Source: Halopseudomonas sp002296055
GTDB taxonomy: Bacteria > Pseudomonadota > Gammaproteobacteria > Pseudomonadales > Pseudomonadaceae
Strand: one strand, 5' to 3'
NCBI RefSeq assembly: GCF_050876985.1
Contig: NZ_JBPAPP010000001.1
DNA: 64,000 nucleotides
The notes beneath the pieces were generated by a model that made no database searches, was not told the origin of the DNA, and saw only the letters and a list, made by a program, of their open reading frames with translations. Below, one piece after another: positions 43,357 through 52,768 of the stretch (positions are counted from its first letter, which is position 1; every line of letters begins with the position of its first letter). The translations under genes and the position numbers were made by a program.

Positions 43357-44562
43357 ATGAAATTTGTTGATGAGGTAGCCATCACGGTCAAGGCTGGAGA
43401 TGGTGGTAACGGCTGCATGAGCTTTCGGCGTGAGAAGTTCATCCCCAAGGGCGGCCCTGATGGTGGTGACGGTGGTGATGGTGGCTCCATTTTTCTGGAG
43501 GCTGACGTCAATCTCAACACTCTGGTGGATTACCGCTACACGCGCCGTTTTAACGCCAAGCGCGGCGAAAATGGCCGTGGCAGTGACTGTACCGGCGCCA
43601 AGGGCGAGGACATGGTTCTTCCCGTTCCGGTGGGCACCACAGTAATCGATGCCGGTACCCAGGAGATCATTGGTGATCTTACGGAGCCGGGGCAGCGCCT
43701 GCTGGTTGCGCAGGGTGGCTTTCATGGTTTGGGTAACACGCGCTTCAAGTCCAGTGTGAATCGCGCGCCACGGCAGACCACCCAGGGCTCGCTGGGAGAT
43801 CTGCGTGATCTCAAGCTGGAGCTGAAGGTGTTGGCTGATGTCGGCTTGCTGGGTCTGCCCAACGCCGGCAAAAGTACCTTTATTCGTTCTGTTTCCGCCG
43901 CCAAGCCGAAGGTGGCTGATTATCCCTTTACCACCATGGTGCCCAATCTGGGTGTGGTGGATGTGGGGCAGCTGCGCAGCTTTGTCATCGCTGACATTCC
44001 GGGTGTTATCGCCGGCGCCGCCGATGGTGCGGGTCTGGGGACGCGCTTTCTCAAGCACTTGTCGCGTACGCGGCTGCTGCTGCATCTGGTTGATATGGCG
44101 CCGCTGGATCAGTCTGATCCTGTTGAAGCGGTTGAAACTATCCTGCACGAGCTGGGTAAGTTCAGCCCTTCGTTGACGCTGCGTGAGCGCTGGCTGGTGC
44201 TGAACAAGTGCGATCAGCTGCTCGAAGACGAGCAGCAGGCCATTCTGGATGATGTTGTCGAGCGTCTGGAGTGGGAAGGTCCGGTGTATGTCATTTCGGC
44301 GTCTGAGCGCCAGGGCACCGCTGAGCTGGCCAAGGATGTCATGAATTGGCTGGATGAGCGTGAGCATCGACTGGTCGAGGATGAAGAGTATGCCGAGGCG
44401 ATGGCGGAGCTTGATCAGCGCATTGAAGATGAAGCCCGGGCGCATATCCAGGAGCTGGATGATCGGCGTGCGCTGCGCAAGCAGGGTATCGGTACCGATG
44501 ATCTGGATGATGACGACGATGAGGATGATGAAGACGGACCGGAGATCATCTACGTCCGTTGA
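43357..44562 (+). CDS. obgE: GTPase ObgE (CgtA)
   Basis: A 401-residue essential GTPase associated with late 50S assembly. The glycine-rich Obg fold (residues 1-158; GDGGNGCMSFRREKFIPKGGPDGG) is followed by the G domain: G1 GLPNAGKSTF, switch II DIPGVIAGA, and NKCD at G4. The C-terminal tail is strongly acidic (DDLDDDDDEDDEDGPEI). GGAAGGGGAGCAG before the ATG is a strong ribosome-binding region. Confidence 0.98.
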   Translation: MKFVDEVAITVKAGDGGNGCMSFRREKFIPKGGPDGGDGGDGGSIFLEADVNLNTLVDYRYTRRFNAKRGENGRGSDCTGAKGEDMVLPVPVGTTVIDAGTQEIIGDLTEPGQRLLVAQGGFHGLGNTRFKSSVNRAPRQTTQGSLGDLRDLKLELKVLADVGLLGLPNAGKSTFIRSVSAAKPKVADYPFTTMVPNLGVVDVGQLRSFVIADIPGVIAGAADGAGLGTRFLKHLSRTRLLLHLVDMAPLDQSDPVEAVETILHELGKFSPSLTLRERWLVLNKCDQLLEDEQQAILDDVVERLEWEGPVYVISASERQGTAELAKDVMNWLDEREHRLVEDEEYAEAMAELDQRIEDEARAHIQELDDRRALRKQGIGTDDLDDDDDEDDEDGPEIIYVR

Positions 44563-44628
44563 GTGAGCGCCGTGGCGGCGGCCGCAGTCGCCACGGGTAG
44601 GCTTTGACATTTTGTTGATGGAATCAGC

Positions 44629-45747
44629 ATGCGTGAAAAGGTAACCGGGGCCCGTCGCTGGGTGGTGAAGATTGGCAGTGCGCTGCTGACTGGCGACGGT
44701 CGTGGCCTCGATCAGGCGGCAATGGCGGTATGGGTTGAGCAGCTGGCGGCCTTGCGTGCCTCTGGTGCTCAGGTGGTGCTGGTGTCCTCGGGGGCGGTGG
44801 CGGCCGGTATGAGCCGTCTGGGCTGGAGTGAGCGGCCCAAGACGACTCATGATCTGCAGGCAGCTGCTGCCATCGGTCAGATGGGGCTGGTGCAGGCCTG
44901 GGAGTCCAGTTTCCAGCGCCACGGGCTGTCTACGGCGCAGGTGTTGCTGACCCATGATGATCTGTCGGATCGCAAGCGCTACCTGAACGCCCGCAGCACG
45001 CTGCGCGCCTTGCTGGATCTGGGTGTTATTCCGGTTATCAACGAAAACGACACCGTCATTACCGACGAGATCCGCTTTGGCGACAACGATACGCTGGGTG
45101 CGCTGGTGACCAATCTGGTCGAGGCGGACCTGCTGGTCATTCTGACTGACCGCGATGGGTTGTTTACTGCCGATCCGCGCAGTAATCCGAATGCCGAGCT
45201 GGTGTCCTCAGCCATGGCGGACGACCCTGAGTTGGATGCAATGGCGGGCGGAAGTGCGGGTGCGCTGGGCCGGGGTGGTATGGCGACCAAGTTGCGCGCG
45301 GCGCGCCTGGCTGCGCGTTCGGGAGCGGCCACGGTGATTGTTGGTGGACGGCTGGAGCGCGTGATTGATCGGTTGCACGCGGGCGAGTCGCTGGGCACGC
45401 TGCTGCTGTCCGAGAAGGGTATGCTGGTGGCGCGCAAGCAGTGGTTGGCGGGGCATCTACAGACCCGCGGTCGTTTGTTGCTGGATGCGGGTGCTGTTAG
45501 GGCGCTGCGTTCGGGCAAGACCAGTCTGCTTCCTGTAGGTGTTGTGGGGGTTGAGGGCGGTTTTCGGCGCGGCGAGATGGTTGTCTGCGTTGGTCCGGAT
45601 GGGCGCGAGGTGGCACGAGGCCTGGCTAATTACGCTGCGCAGGATGCGGCGCGTATTGCTGGTAAGTCGACTGATGATATCGCCGGCATTCTCGGGTACA
45701 TCGACGATCCGGAGATGGTGCACAAGGACAACCTGGTCCTGGTGTAA
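44629..45747 (+). CDS. proB: Glutamate 5-kinase ProB
   Basis: A 372-residue enzyme for the first step of proline synthesis. The amino-acid kinase domain (WVVKIGSALLTGDGRGLD; VSSGAVAAGMSRLG; INENDTVITDEIRFGDNDTLGALV; GRGGMATKLRAARLA) is followed by a C-terminal PUA domain (RGRLLLDAGAVRALRSGKTSLLPVGVVGVEG). Product inhibition by proline is normal for the family. It starts 66 bases after obgE with no terminator seen between them. Confidence 0.97.
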   Translation: MREKVTGARRWVVKIGSALLTGDGRGLDQAAMAVWVEQLAALRASGAQVVLVSSGAVAAGMSRLGWSERPKTTHDLQAAAAIGQMGLVQAWESSFQRHGLSTAQVLLTHDDLSDRKRYLNARSTLRALLDLGVIPVINENDTVITDEIRFGDNDTLGALVTNLVEADLLVILTDRDGLFTADPRSNPNAELVSSAMADDPELDAMAGGSAGALGRGGMATKLRAARLAARSGAATVIVGGRLERVIDRLHAGESLGTLLLSEKGMLVARKQWLAGHLQTRGRLLLDAGAVRALRSGKTSLLPVGVVGVEGGFRRGEMVVCVGPDGREVARGLANYAAQDAARIAGKSTDDIAGILGYIDDPEMVHKDNLVLV

Positions 45748-45814
45748 GTGGTTTGGTTGGGCAGGCTGCGGCGTGCCCAGCCTGACTGTTCTGTCTGGCC
45801 CGGTTTGCGGGCAC

Positions 45815-45841
45815 AAAAAAACCGGCCTAGGCCGGTTTTTT
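45815..45841. terminator. Bidirectional terminator between proB and rpsT
   Basis: A near-perfect palindrome: AAAAAAA, then ccggcctaggccgg, then TTTTTT. It serves the convergent proB and rpsT. Confidence 0.9.
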
Positions 45842-45861
45842 CATTCAGCAAGAACAGCGAA

Positions 45862-46134
45862 TCAAGCGGCTTCAGCCATGGCCTTGATGTGCGCGTTCAG
45901 GCGGCTCTTGTGGCGAGCGGCCTTGTTCTTGTTGATGATGCCTTTGTCAGCCATGCGGTCAATGACCGGAACGGCAGCAGTGTAAGCGGCCTTGGCTTTG
46001 TCGAGGTCCTTGGCGTCAATCGCCTTGACTACGTTTTTGATGTAGGTGCGGACCATGGAGCGCAGGCTTGCATTGTGGTTGCGGCGCTTCTCGGCCTGCT
46101 TGGCGCGTTTCTTGGCTTGAGGTGAGTTGGCCAC
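45862..46134 (-). CDS. rpsT: Ribosomal protein bS20
   Basis: A 90-residue, very basic 30S protein. ANSPQAKKRAKQAEKRRNHNASLRSMVRTYIKNV is the family N-terminus. GTG 46134 is the start: it gives the (M)ANSPQAKKRA terminus and is preceded six bases upstream by GAGGAG. An upstream in-frame ATG would add 13 non-conserved residues. A non-AUG start is known to limit rpsT translation in E. coli, where S20 autoregulates. Confidence 0.96.
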   Translation of the reverse strand: MANSPQAKKRAKQAEKRRNHNASLRSMVRTYIKNVVKAIDAKDLDKAKAAYTAAVPVIDRMADKGIINKNKAARHKSRLNAHIKAMAEAA

Positions 46135-46185
46135 CGTCTTGCTCCTCAGAAAATCTGGATGAATTAGGTACAAATAAGGCCGCGT

Positions 46186-46214
46186 ACTATGCCGCCGGAC
46201 TTGTCGAATGTCAA
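46186..46214 (-). promoter_or_regulatory. rpsT promoter
   Basis: On the minus strand a perfect TTGACA (46209-46214) and CATAGT (46186-46191) are 17 bases apart, about 50 bases before the GTG start. Confidence 0.75.
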
Positions 46215-46294
46215 GCCTGTGTGAGGGGGCTTGAACGGCCCTGTTGATCAGTGGTCACAGTGGCCGAGGTGGCGGCATTTTACACCTAAGCTGC

Positions 46295-46324
46295 CTGACA
46301 ATGGCAGCGGTGCGCCGCTATTAT
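46295..46324 (+). promoter_or_regulatory. murJ promoter
   Basis: CTGACA (46295-46300) and TATTAT (46319-46324) with an 18-base spacer, 28 bases before the murJ ATG. It may drive the whole run murJ-ribF-ileS-lspA-fkpB-ispH. Confidence 0.6.
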
Positions 46325-46351
46325 GGCGCTTTTATTTCGGTGCGATACTTC

Positions 46352-47929
46352 ATGTCCCAATCTGCAGCCCCCGAACCCGCTACTCCCAAGGCGCCCAGCC
46401 TGCTCAGATCCGGCATGGTGGTGAGTGTTATGACCCTGCTGTCGCGGGTGTTGGGCATGGTTCGGGACATTGTGGTTGCCGCCTATTTTGGTTCGCAGTC
46501 CGAGGCTGACGCGTTTTTTATCGCCTTCAAGATTCCGAACTTTCTACGCCGCCTGTTTGCAGAGGGCGCCTTTGCGCAGGCCTTTGTGCCAGTGCTTTCG
46601 GAATACCGCACCAAGTTCACGTTGGCGGAGGTGCGCCAGTTGGTGAACCGGGTAACCGGCACCCTGGGACTGACTCTGGCCGGGATTACCGCCCTGGGTG
46701 TGGCGGGCGCGCCGGTGCTGATTACGCTGTTTGCGCCCGGCTTTCATGATGACGCTGCCAAGCTGTCGCTGGCGACCGACATGTTGCGCATTACCTTTCC
46801 GTATCTGTTCCTGATTTCACTGACCGCGCTCTGCGGATCGATTCTGAACAGTTACGGTCGCTTCGCCGTGCCTGCCTTTACCCCGGTGTTGCTGAATGTC
46901 AGCATGATTGGCGCGACCCTGTGTCTGACCCCCTATTTTGAGCAGCCCATCATGGCGCTGGCCTGGGGGGTGTTTATCGCCGGTGTGGCGCAGCTGCTGT
47001 TCCAGCTACCGTTCCTTGCGCAGATCAAGCTGCTGCCGGTGCCAAGGCCCAACCGCAAGGACCCGGGCGTCAAGCGCATCATGACGTTGATGATTCCGGC
47101 GCTCTTTGGTGTGTCGGTCAGTCAGATCAACTTGTTGCTGGACACGGTGCTGGCGTCCTTCCTGCAAACGGGCAGCATCTCCTGGCTGTATTACGCCGAT
47201 CGTCTGTCCGAGTTGCCGCTGGGGGCCTTTGGTATCGCCATCGGCACGGTCATCCTGCCAGCCCTGTCTCGCCAGCATGCCGGCGAAGACCTGAAGGCCT
47301 TCGGGCGCACGCTGGACTGGGCGGTGCGTATGGTGCTGCTGGTCGGGGTGCCGGCGGCGCTGGCGCTGTTGCTGCTGTCGGAGCCGTTGATTGCGACGCT
47401 GTTTCATTACGGCGCGATGACCGACGCGGACGTGGGGCAGTCAGCAGCAGCGCTGCGTGCCTACGCGATCGGCGTGATGACCTTCATGCTGATCAAGGTC
47501 CTGGCGCCCGGCTACTTTGCGCGCCAGGACACCAAAACGCCGGTGCGCATCGCCATTATCTGCATGGTGGCCAACATGGGGTTGAACCTGCTGTTGATCT
47601 GGCCGTTGCAGCATGTGGGGCTGGCGCTGGCAACCTCGCTGTCGGCGCTGCTTAATGCCGGGCTGCTGTGGTGGGGGCTGCGCCGCGATGGTGTTTACCA
47701 CGCACAGCCGGGCTGGCCGCGCTTTGCCTTGCGCCTGGTGCTTGCCACAGCTGCCATGGCAGCGCTGCTGATATGGCTGGTGCCGGCAACGCCGGATTGG
47801 CTGGCCTGGGGCTGGCAACGCAAGGCCTGGGAGATGACGCTGCTGGTGGCAGGAGGGATGCTGGTGTACCTAGCGGTGCTGTTCGCTCTGGGCTTGCGCC
47901 TGCGTGAGCTGCGGGCGGGGCAGGGTTGA
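46352..47929 (+). CDS. murJ: Lipid II flippase MurJ
   Basis: A 525-residue MOP-superfamily protein with about 14 helices that moves lipid II across the inner membrane, completing the pathway started by MraY and MurG in this window. GMVVSVMTLLSRVLGMVRDIVVAAYFG and ADAFFIAFKIPNFLRRLFAEGAFAQAFVPVLSEY are the MurJ signatures (with essential Arg residues). ATG 46352 gives the normal N-terminus; upstream open frame overlaps the promoter. Confidence 0.97.
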   Translation: MSQSAAPEPATPKAPSLLRSGMVVSVMTLLSRVLGMVRDIVVAAYFGSQSEADAFFIAFKIPNFLRRLFAEGAFAQAFVPVLSEYRTKFTLAEVRQLVNRVTGTLGLTLAGITALGVAGAPVLITLFAPGFHDDAAKLSLATDMLRITFPYLFLISLTALCGSILNSYGRFAVPAFTPVLLNVSMIGATLCLTPYFEQPIMALAWGVFIAGVAQLLFQLPFLAQIKLLPVPRPNRKDPGVKRIMTLMIPALFGVSVSQINLLLDTVLASFLQTGSISWLYYADRLSELPLGAFGIAIGTVILPALSRQHAGEDLKAFGRTLDWAVRMVLLVGVPAALALLLLSEPLIATLFHYGAMTDADVGQSAAALRAYAIGVMTFMLIKVLAPGYFARQDTKTPVRIAIICMVANMGLNLLLIWPLQHVGLALATSLSALLNAGLLWWGLRRDGVYHAQPGWPRFALRLVLATAAMAALLIWLVPATPDWLAWGWQRKAWEMTLLVAGGMLVYLAVLFALGLRLRELRAGQG

Positions 47930-47999
47930 ACGGCATGACGGGCGGCCCTGCAAGTCTGTATACTGCTGCGTTTCGATTGATCCACCTTTGACGAGCAAT

Positions 48000-48926
48000 A
48001 TGGAACTGGTCCGCGGTTTACATAACCTGCGGCCCCGGCACCGGGGCTGCGTCGCTACCATCGGCAACTTCGACGGCGTGCATGTTGGCCACCAGGCTAT
48101 TCTGGCGCGTCTGCGTGCGCACTCAGAGCGCCTTGGCCTGCCTGGCTGTGTGGTGATTTTCGAGCCGCAACCCCGTGAATTTTTCGCGCCCGATGCCGCG
48201 CCGCCGCGTTTGACGCGTCTGCGCGAGAAGCTTGCGCTGTTGCAACAGCACGGCGTTGATCGGGTGCTGTGCCTGGCGTTTAACCGCCGCTTGCGTGAGC
48301 TGAGCGCCGAGCAGTTTGTTCAACAGGTGCTGATTGAGGGCCTGGGTGTGCGCCATCTGGAAGTGGGTGACGACTTCCGCTTTGGTTGTGATCGCTCCGG
48401 CGACTTTGCCTTTTTGCAAGATAGCGGCGCCAAACACGGCTTTACCGTCGAGGCGGCCAACACTGTGGCCGAGAATGGTGAGCGCATCAGCAGCACCCGT
48501 CTGCGCCAGGTGTTGGCAGAGGGTGACTTCATTCTTGCTTCGTTGCTGCTGGGGCGCCCGTTCAGCATTACCGGGCGCGTGGTCTATGGCCAGCAGTTGG
48601 GCCGCACGCTGGGAGCGCCGACCGCCAATGTGCAGCTCAAGCGCGTGAACCCGCCGCTGCACGGCGTTTACCGCGTCAGCGCAGAGGTGGATGGTGTGGT
48701 GCGCAAGGGCGTGGCCAACATCGGCAAGCGCCCGTCGGTCAGTGGTGACGGCAAGGCACACCTTGAGGTGCACCTGTTTGATTTTTCCGGCGATCTCTAC
48801 GGGCGTCGCCTGACTGTGGTATTTCATCAGAAACTGCGAGACGAGCAGCGTTTCGACTCGCTGGACGCATTGCAGGCAGCGATCAAGGCCGATTTTGCTG
48901 CCGCCAGGGCCCAGTGGGGCCTGTGA
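48000..48926 (+). CDS. ribF: Bifunctional riboflavin kinase / FAD synthetase RibF
   Basis: A 308-residue enzyme that makes FMN and FAD. The N-terminal nucleotidyltransferase domain has ATIGNFDGVHVGHQAIL, NRRLRELSAEQFV and ISSTRLRQVLAEGD. The C-terminal riboflavin-kinase domain has PFSITGRVVYGQQLGRTLGAPTANV and HLFDFSGDLYGRRL. It sits between murJ and ileS, the usual gammaproteobacterial order. Confidence 0.97.
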   Translation: MELVRGLHNLRPRHRGCVATIGNFDGVHVGHQAILARLRAHSERLGLPGCVVIFEPQPREFFAPDAAPPRLTRLREKLALLQQHGVDRVLCLAFNRRLRELSAEQFVQQVLIEGLGVRHLEVGDDFRFGCDRSGDFAFLQDSGAKHGFTVEAANTVAENGERISSTRLRQVLAEGDFILASLLLGRPFSITGRVVYGQQLGRTLGAPTANVQLKRVNPPLHGVYRVSAEVDGVVRKGVANIGKRPSVSGDGKAHLEVHLFDFSGDLYGRRLTVVFHQKLRDEQRFDSLDALQAAIKADFAAARAQWGL

Positions 48927-48949
48927 ATTTTTCGAGAGCCTGACACAAC

Positions 48950-51775
48950 ATGACCGACTACAAAGCGACATTGAACCTGCCCGCCACGGACTTCCCGATG
49001 AAGGCCGGGCTGCCGAACCGCGAACCCGAGACCCTCAAGCGTCTGGACGGGCTGTATCAGCGGATTCGCGAGGTCAGCCAGGGGCGCCCGCAGTTCATCC
49101 TGCACGACGGCCCTCCCTACGCCAACGGCGTGATTCACATCGGTCATGCGCTGAACAAGATCATCAAGGACATGATTGTCCGCTCCAAGACCCTGTCGGG
49201 TTTTGATGCCCCCTACGTTCCGGGCTGGGATTGTCACGGCCTGCCGATCGAGCACAAGGTTGAGACTACCCACGGTAAACACTTGCCGGCCGAGCAGGTG
49301 CGCGCGCTGTGCCGCGAATACGCGGGCGAGCAGGTTGCCCTGCAGAAGGCAGACTTTATTCGTCTGGGCGTGCTGGGTGATTGGGACAACCCCTACCTGA
49401 CCATGAACTTTGCCAACGAGGCGGGTGAAATCCGCGCCTTGGGCCGTTTGGTCGAGCAAGGTGTGGTGTTCAAGGGCCTGAAGCCGGTCAACTGGTGTTT
49501 TGACTGTGGCTCGGCGCTGGCCGAGGCGGAAGTGGAATACCAGGACAAGAGCTCTGAGGCTATCGATGTGGCCTTTGTGGCGGAAGATACCGACAAGCTC
49601 GCCGCTGCCTTTGGTCTTGCAGAGCTGAGCAAGCCCGCCGCCATCGTCATCTGGACCACCACCCCCTGGACCATCCCGGCCAACCAGGCGCTGAACGTCC
49701 ACCCTGAATTCAACTACGCGCTGGTCGATACCGGCGAGCGCCTGCTGGTGCTGGCCGAAGACTTGGTCGAGAGCTGCCTGGAGCGCTACGGCCTTGAGGG
49801 GCAGGTGCTGGCAACCGCTGAAGGCGCAGCGCTTGAGCTGATCCGTTTCCGTCACCCGCTGTACGAGCGCTTCTCGCCGGTCTATCTGGCTGAGTATGTT
49901 GAGCTGGACGCCGGTACTGGCGTGGTTCACTCGGCGCCGGCCTACGGTGAGGACGACTTCCGTACCTGCAAGCAGTACGGCATGAGCAATGACGACATTC
50001 TCAGCCCGGTACAAAGCAATGGCGTTTACGTGTCTGACCTGCCGTTCTTTGGTGGCCAGTTCATCTGGAAGGCCAATCCGGCCATTGTTGCCAAGCTGGA
50101 AGAAGTCGGTGCGTTGCTCAAGCACAACCGCATCCAGCACAGCTACATGCACTGCTGGCGCCACAAAACGCCGCTGATCTACCGCGCCACTGCACAGTGG
50201 TTTGTCGGTATGGACGTACCGGTCGATGGCGGTGCCACGCTCCGTGAGCGTGCCCTCAAGGCCATTGAAGAAACCGAGTTTGTTCCGGCTTGGGGTAAGC
50301 AGCGCCTGCACAACATGATTGCTGGTCGTCCGGACTGGTGTATCTCCCGTCAGCGTAACTGGGGTGTGCCGATCCCGTTCTTCCTGCACCGCGAGACGGG
50401 CGAGCTGCATCCGCGTACCGTTGAGCTGATCGAGCAGGTTGCGCAGCGGGTCGAGCAACAGGGCATCGATGCCTGGTTCAATCTGGATGCTGCCGAGCTG
50501 CTGGGTGACGAGGCGCCGCTGTACGAGAAGACCAGCGATACGCTGGACGTATGGTTTGACTCCGGGACAACCCACTGGCACGTGATGCGTGGCTCGCACC
50601 CCATGGGGCATGAGCAAGGCCCGCGCGCCGATCTGTATCTGGAAGGCTCTGACCAGCACCGTGGCTGGTTCCACTCCTCCTTGCTGACCGGTGCGGCCAT
50701 TGACGGGCACGCTCCCTATCGTGGCCTCCTGACCCACGGTTTTACCGTGGACGAGAAGGGCCGCAAGATGTCCAAGTCGCTGGGCAACACCATTGCCCCG
50801 CAGAAGGTCAACGACACGCTGGGCGCCGACATCCTGCGTCTGTGGGTATCGTCGACCGACTACTCGGCTGAGATGGCGGTATCTGACCAGATTCTGCAGC
50901 GCAGTGCCGATGCCTATCGTCGCATCCGCAATACCGCACGCTTCCTACTGTCCAACCTGAACGGCTTTGACCCGGCGACCGATGCCCTGCCTGCCGAGCA
51001 GATGCTTGATCTGGACCGCTGGGCGGTGGATCGCGCGCGCCTGCTGCAGCAGGAAATTGTTGAGGCCTACGACACCTATCGCTTCTGGAATGTGTACCAG
51101 AAGATTCACAACTTCTGTGTGCAGGAGCTGGGCGGTTTTTACCTGGATATCATCAAGGACCGTCAGTACACCACGCAGGCCAACAGCGTGGCGCGCCGCT
51201 CCTGCCAGACGGCGCTGTACCACATTGCCGAAGCGCTGGTGCGCTGGATCGCGCCGATTTTGAGCTTCACCGCCGAGGAGTTGTGGCAGTACCTGCCGGG
51301 TGAGCGTAATGATTCTGTGATGCTCAACACTTGGTACGAGGAGCTGGCAGAGCTGCCGGAAGGCCAGGCTCTGGGTCGTGAGTTCTGGGCCGATGTGATG
51401 CGCGTGAAGGAAGCGGTCAACAAGGAAATCGAGAACCTGCGTAACGCCAAGACCCTGCGCGGTAACCTAGAAGCAGAAGTAACCCTGTTCGTTGATCAGC
51501 CGCTACAAGAGCGCCTGGCCCAGCTGGGCGATGAGCTGCGCTTTGTACTGATCACCTCTCAGGCCGCACTAGCGCCGTTGGCGCAGGCCGACGAGCAGGC
51601 GGTGGCCACCGAGGTCGACGGTCTGAAACTGCGGATCGTCAAATCGGCTGCGACCAAGTGCGCACGTTGCTGGCACCTGCGTGATGACGTTGGCAGCAAC
51701 CCGGCGCACCCGGAGATCTGCGGCCGCTGCGTCGAGAATATCGAAGGCGCTGGCGAGGTGCGCAAGCATGCCTGA
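48950..51775 (+). CDS. ileS: Isoleucyl-tRNA synthetase
   Basis: A 941-residue class I synthetase. HIGH signature near residues 63-66 (ANGVIHIGHALNK), an editing domain in the first half (VIWTTTPWTIPANQAL), KMSKS at about 606-610, an anticodon-binding helical domain, and a C-terminal zinc site (CARCWHLRDDVG...CGRCVENI). This is the ileS1-type enzyme with the zinc tail, not the mupirocin-resistant eukaryote-like type. The end overlaps lspA by 8 bases. Confidence 0.98.
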   Translation: MTDYKATLNLPATDFPMKAGLPNREPETLKRLDGLYQRIREVSQGRPQFILHDGPPYANGVIHIGHALNKIIKDMIVRSKTLSGFDAPYVPGWDCHGLPIEHKVETTHGKHLPAEQVRALCREYAGEQVALQKADFIRLGVLGDWDNPYLTMNFANEAGEIRALGRLVEQGVVFKGLKPVNWCFDCGSALAEAEVEYQDKSSEAIDVAFVAEDTDKLAAAFGLAELSKPAAIVIWTTTPWTIPANQALNVHPEFNYALVDTGERLLVLAEDLVESCLERYGLEGQVLATAEGAALELIRFRHPLYERFSPVYLAEYVELDAGTGVVHSAPAYGEDDFRTCKQYGMSNDDILSPVQSNGVYVSDLPFFGGQFIWKANPAIVAKLEEVGALLKHNRIQHSYMHCWRHKTPLIYRATAQWFVGMDVPVDGGATLRERALKAIEETEFVPAWGKQRLHNMIAGRPDWCISRQRNWGVPIPFFLHRETGELHPRTVELIEQVAQRVEQQGIDAWFNLDAAELLGDEAPLYEKTSDTLDVWFDSGTTHWHVMRGSHPMGHEQGPRADLYLEGSDQHRGWFHSSLLTGAAIDGHAPYRGLLTHGFTVDEKGRKMSKSLGNTIAPQKVNDTLGADILRLWVSSTDYSAEMAVSDQILQRSADAYRRIRNTARFLLSNLNGFDPATDALPAEQMLDLDRWAVDRARLLQQEIVEAYDTYRFWNVYQKIHNFCVQELGGFYLDIIKDRQYTTQANSVARRSCQTALYHIAEALVRWIAPILSFTAEELWQYLPGERNDSVMLNTWYEELAELPEGQALGREFWADVMRVKEAVNKEIENLRNAKTLRGNLEAEVTLFVDQPLQERLAQLGDELRFVLITSQAALAPLAQADEQAVATEVDGLKLRIVKSAATKCARCWHLRDDVGSNPAHPEICGRCVENIEGAGEVRKHA

Positions 51776-52259
51776 TCTGCGTCGCGGCAGTCTGGTCTGG
51801 CTCTGGTTGTCGGTTGTCGTCATCGCGCTGGATCAGGTGACCAAGTGGATCGCGGTGGACACTCTGCAGCTGTATCAGCAGGTGCCGATCATTGATGGCC
51901 TGTTCAGCTTTACGCTGGCCTATAACACCGGTGCCGCATTCAGCTTTCTGGCTGATGCCAGCGGCTGGCAGCGCTGGCTGTTCGCCGGCATTGCCGTCGT
52001 GGTGAGCGTGGTGCTGTGCGTCTGGCTGGCGCGGCTGGACCGCGCGCGCAGGATGGAAGCGATTGCGCTGGCGCTGATTCTTGGTGGCGCCCTGGGTAAC
52101 CTCTATGATCGGGTTATCCACGGCAAGGTGACCGACTTTATTTTGGTGCACTGGCAGCAAAGCTGGTTCTTTCCGGCGTTCAACATCGCCGACAGCGCCA
52201 TTACCGTCGGTGCTGCGCTGCTGCTGCTCGACATGTTTTTTGGTCGCAAGCCTGAGTAA
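51768..52259 (+). CDS. lspA: Prolipoprotein signal peptidase LspA (signal peptidase II)
   Basis: A 163-residue inner-membrane aspartic protease with four helices that cleaves lipoprotein signal peptides. Conserved: IALDQVTKWIAV, FTLAYNTGAAFSFL, GGALGNLYDRVIHGKVTDFI (first catalytic Asp) and FPAFNIADSAITVG (second). ATG 51768 lies in the ileS 3' end, 8 bases overlap. It would process DolP and LpoA, both in this window. Confidence 0.97.
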   Translation: MPDLRRGSLVWLWLSVVVIALDQVTKWIAVDTLQLYQQVPIIDGLFSFTLAYNTGAAFSFLADASGWQRWLFAGIAVVVSVVLCVWLARLDRARRMEAIALALILGGALGNLYDRVIHGKVTDFILVHWQQSWFFPAFNIADSAITVGAALLLLDMFFGRKPE

Positions 52260-52265
52260 TAACGC

Positions 52266-52292
52266 GCGCCCGCCCTCAAGTGAGGCGGGCGC
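52266..52292 (+). other. Intercistronic hairpin between lspA and fkpB
   Basis: gcgcccgc (52266-52273) pairs with gcgggcgc (52285-52292), extended inward by ctca/tgag around one bulged C. No T run follows, so it is more likely an RNA-processing or stability element than a terminator. Confidence 0.5.
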
Positions 52293-52316
52293 CGCCGTCC
52301 TGATGAGATAGATGCC

Positions 52317-52748
52317 ATGACAGAAAGCCGAATCGGTCACGACTCCGAGGTGACCCTGCACTTTACCCTCAAGCTGCCCAACGGTGACGTGGTCGATACG
52401 ACGCTGGACAAGCAGCCGGCGACCTTCAAGGTAGGGGATGGCAGCCTGCTGCCCGGATTTGAACAGGTGCTGTTCGGACTCAAGGCAGGCGATGCCCGCA
52501 GCTTTGAGATTGACCCTGAGCGCGGTTTCGGCCCGGGCAATGAACAGAACATTCAGACTGTGCCGCGCGATCAGTTTAACGAAATGGAGCTGGAGCCGGG
52601 CTTGCTAGTGATCTTTACCGATGCCGCCGGTGGTGAGTTGCCCGGCGTGGTCAAGCAGGTGCATGATCAGGTGGTCGAGGTGGACTTCAATCATCCGCTG
52701 GCCGGCAAGGTCATTACCTTTGATGTCGAGATTGTCGACGTACGCTAG
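52317..52748 (+). CDS. fkpB: FKBP-type peptidyl-prolyl isomerase FkpB (SlpA-like)
   Basis: A 143-residue cytoplasmic FKBP with an inserted IF chaperone domain (the SlyD/SlpA architecture). GHDSEVTLHFTLKLPNGDVVDTT starts the FKBP part; LLPGFEQVLFGLKAGDARSFEIDPERGFG is typical, and the tail lacks the metal-binding His/Cys stretch of SlyD. The location between lspA and ispH is conserved in E. coli and Pseudomonas. Confidence 0.95.
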   Translation: MTESRIGHDSEVTLHFTLKLPNGDVVDTTLDKQPATFKVGDGSLLPGFEQVLFGLKAGDARSFEIDPERGFGPGNEQNIQTVPRDQFNEMELEPGLLVIFTDAAGGELPGVVKQVHDQVVEVDFNHPLAGKVITFDVEIVDVR

Positions 52749-52768
52749 CGAGCACCAAGAGGCTACTC

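Noticed and set aside
44603..44608. A perfect TTGACA before proB
   Set aside because: It is only 20 bases before the ATG, so no -10 could fit ahead of the start codon.
43234..44955. A 573-codon open frame opposite obgE
   Set aside because: Antisense shadow of ObgE codon bias; no start signal or domain.
48827..50737. A 636-codon open frame opposite ileS
   Set aside because: It lies wholly antisense to ribF/ileS, its protein is rich in His, Gln, Arg and Val as expected from reading GC-rich codons backwards, and it has no recognisable motif.
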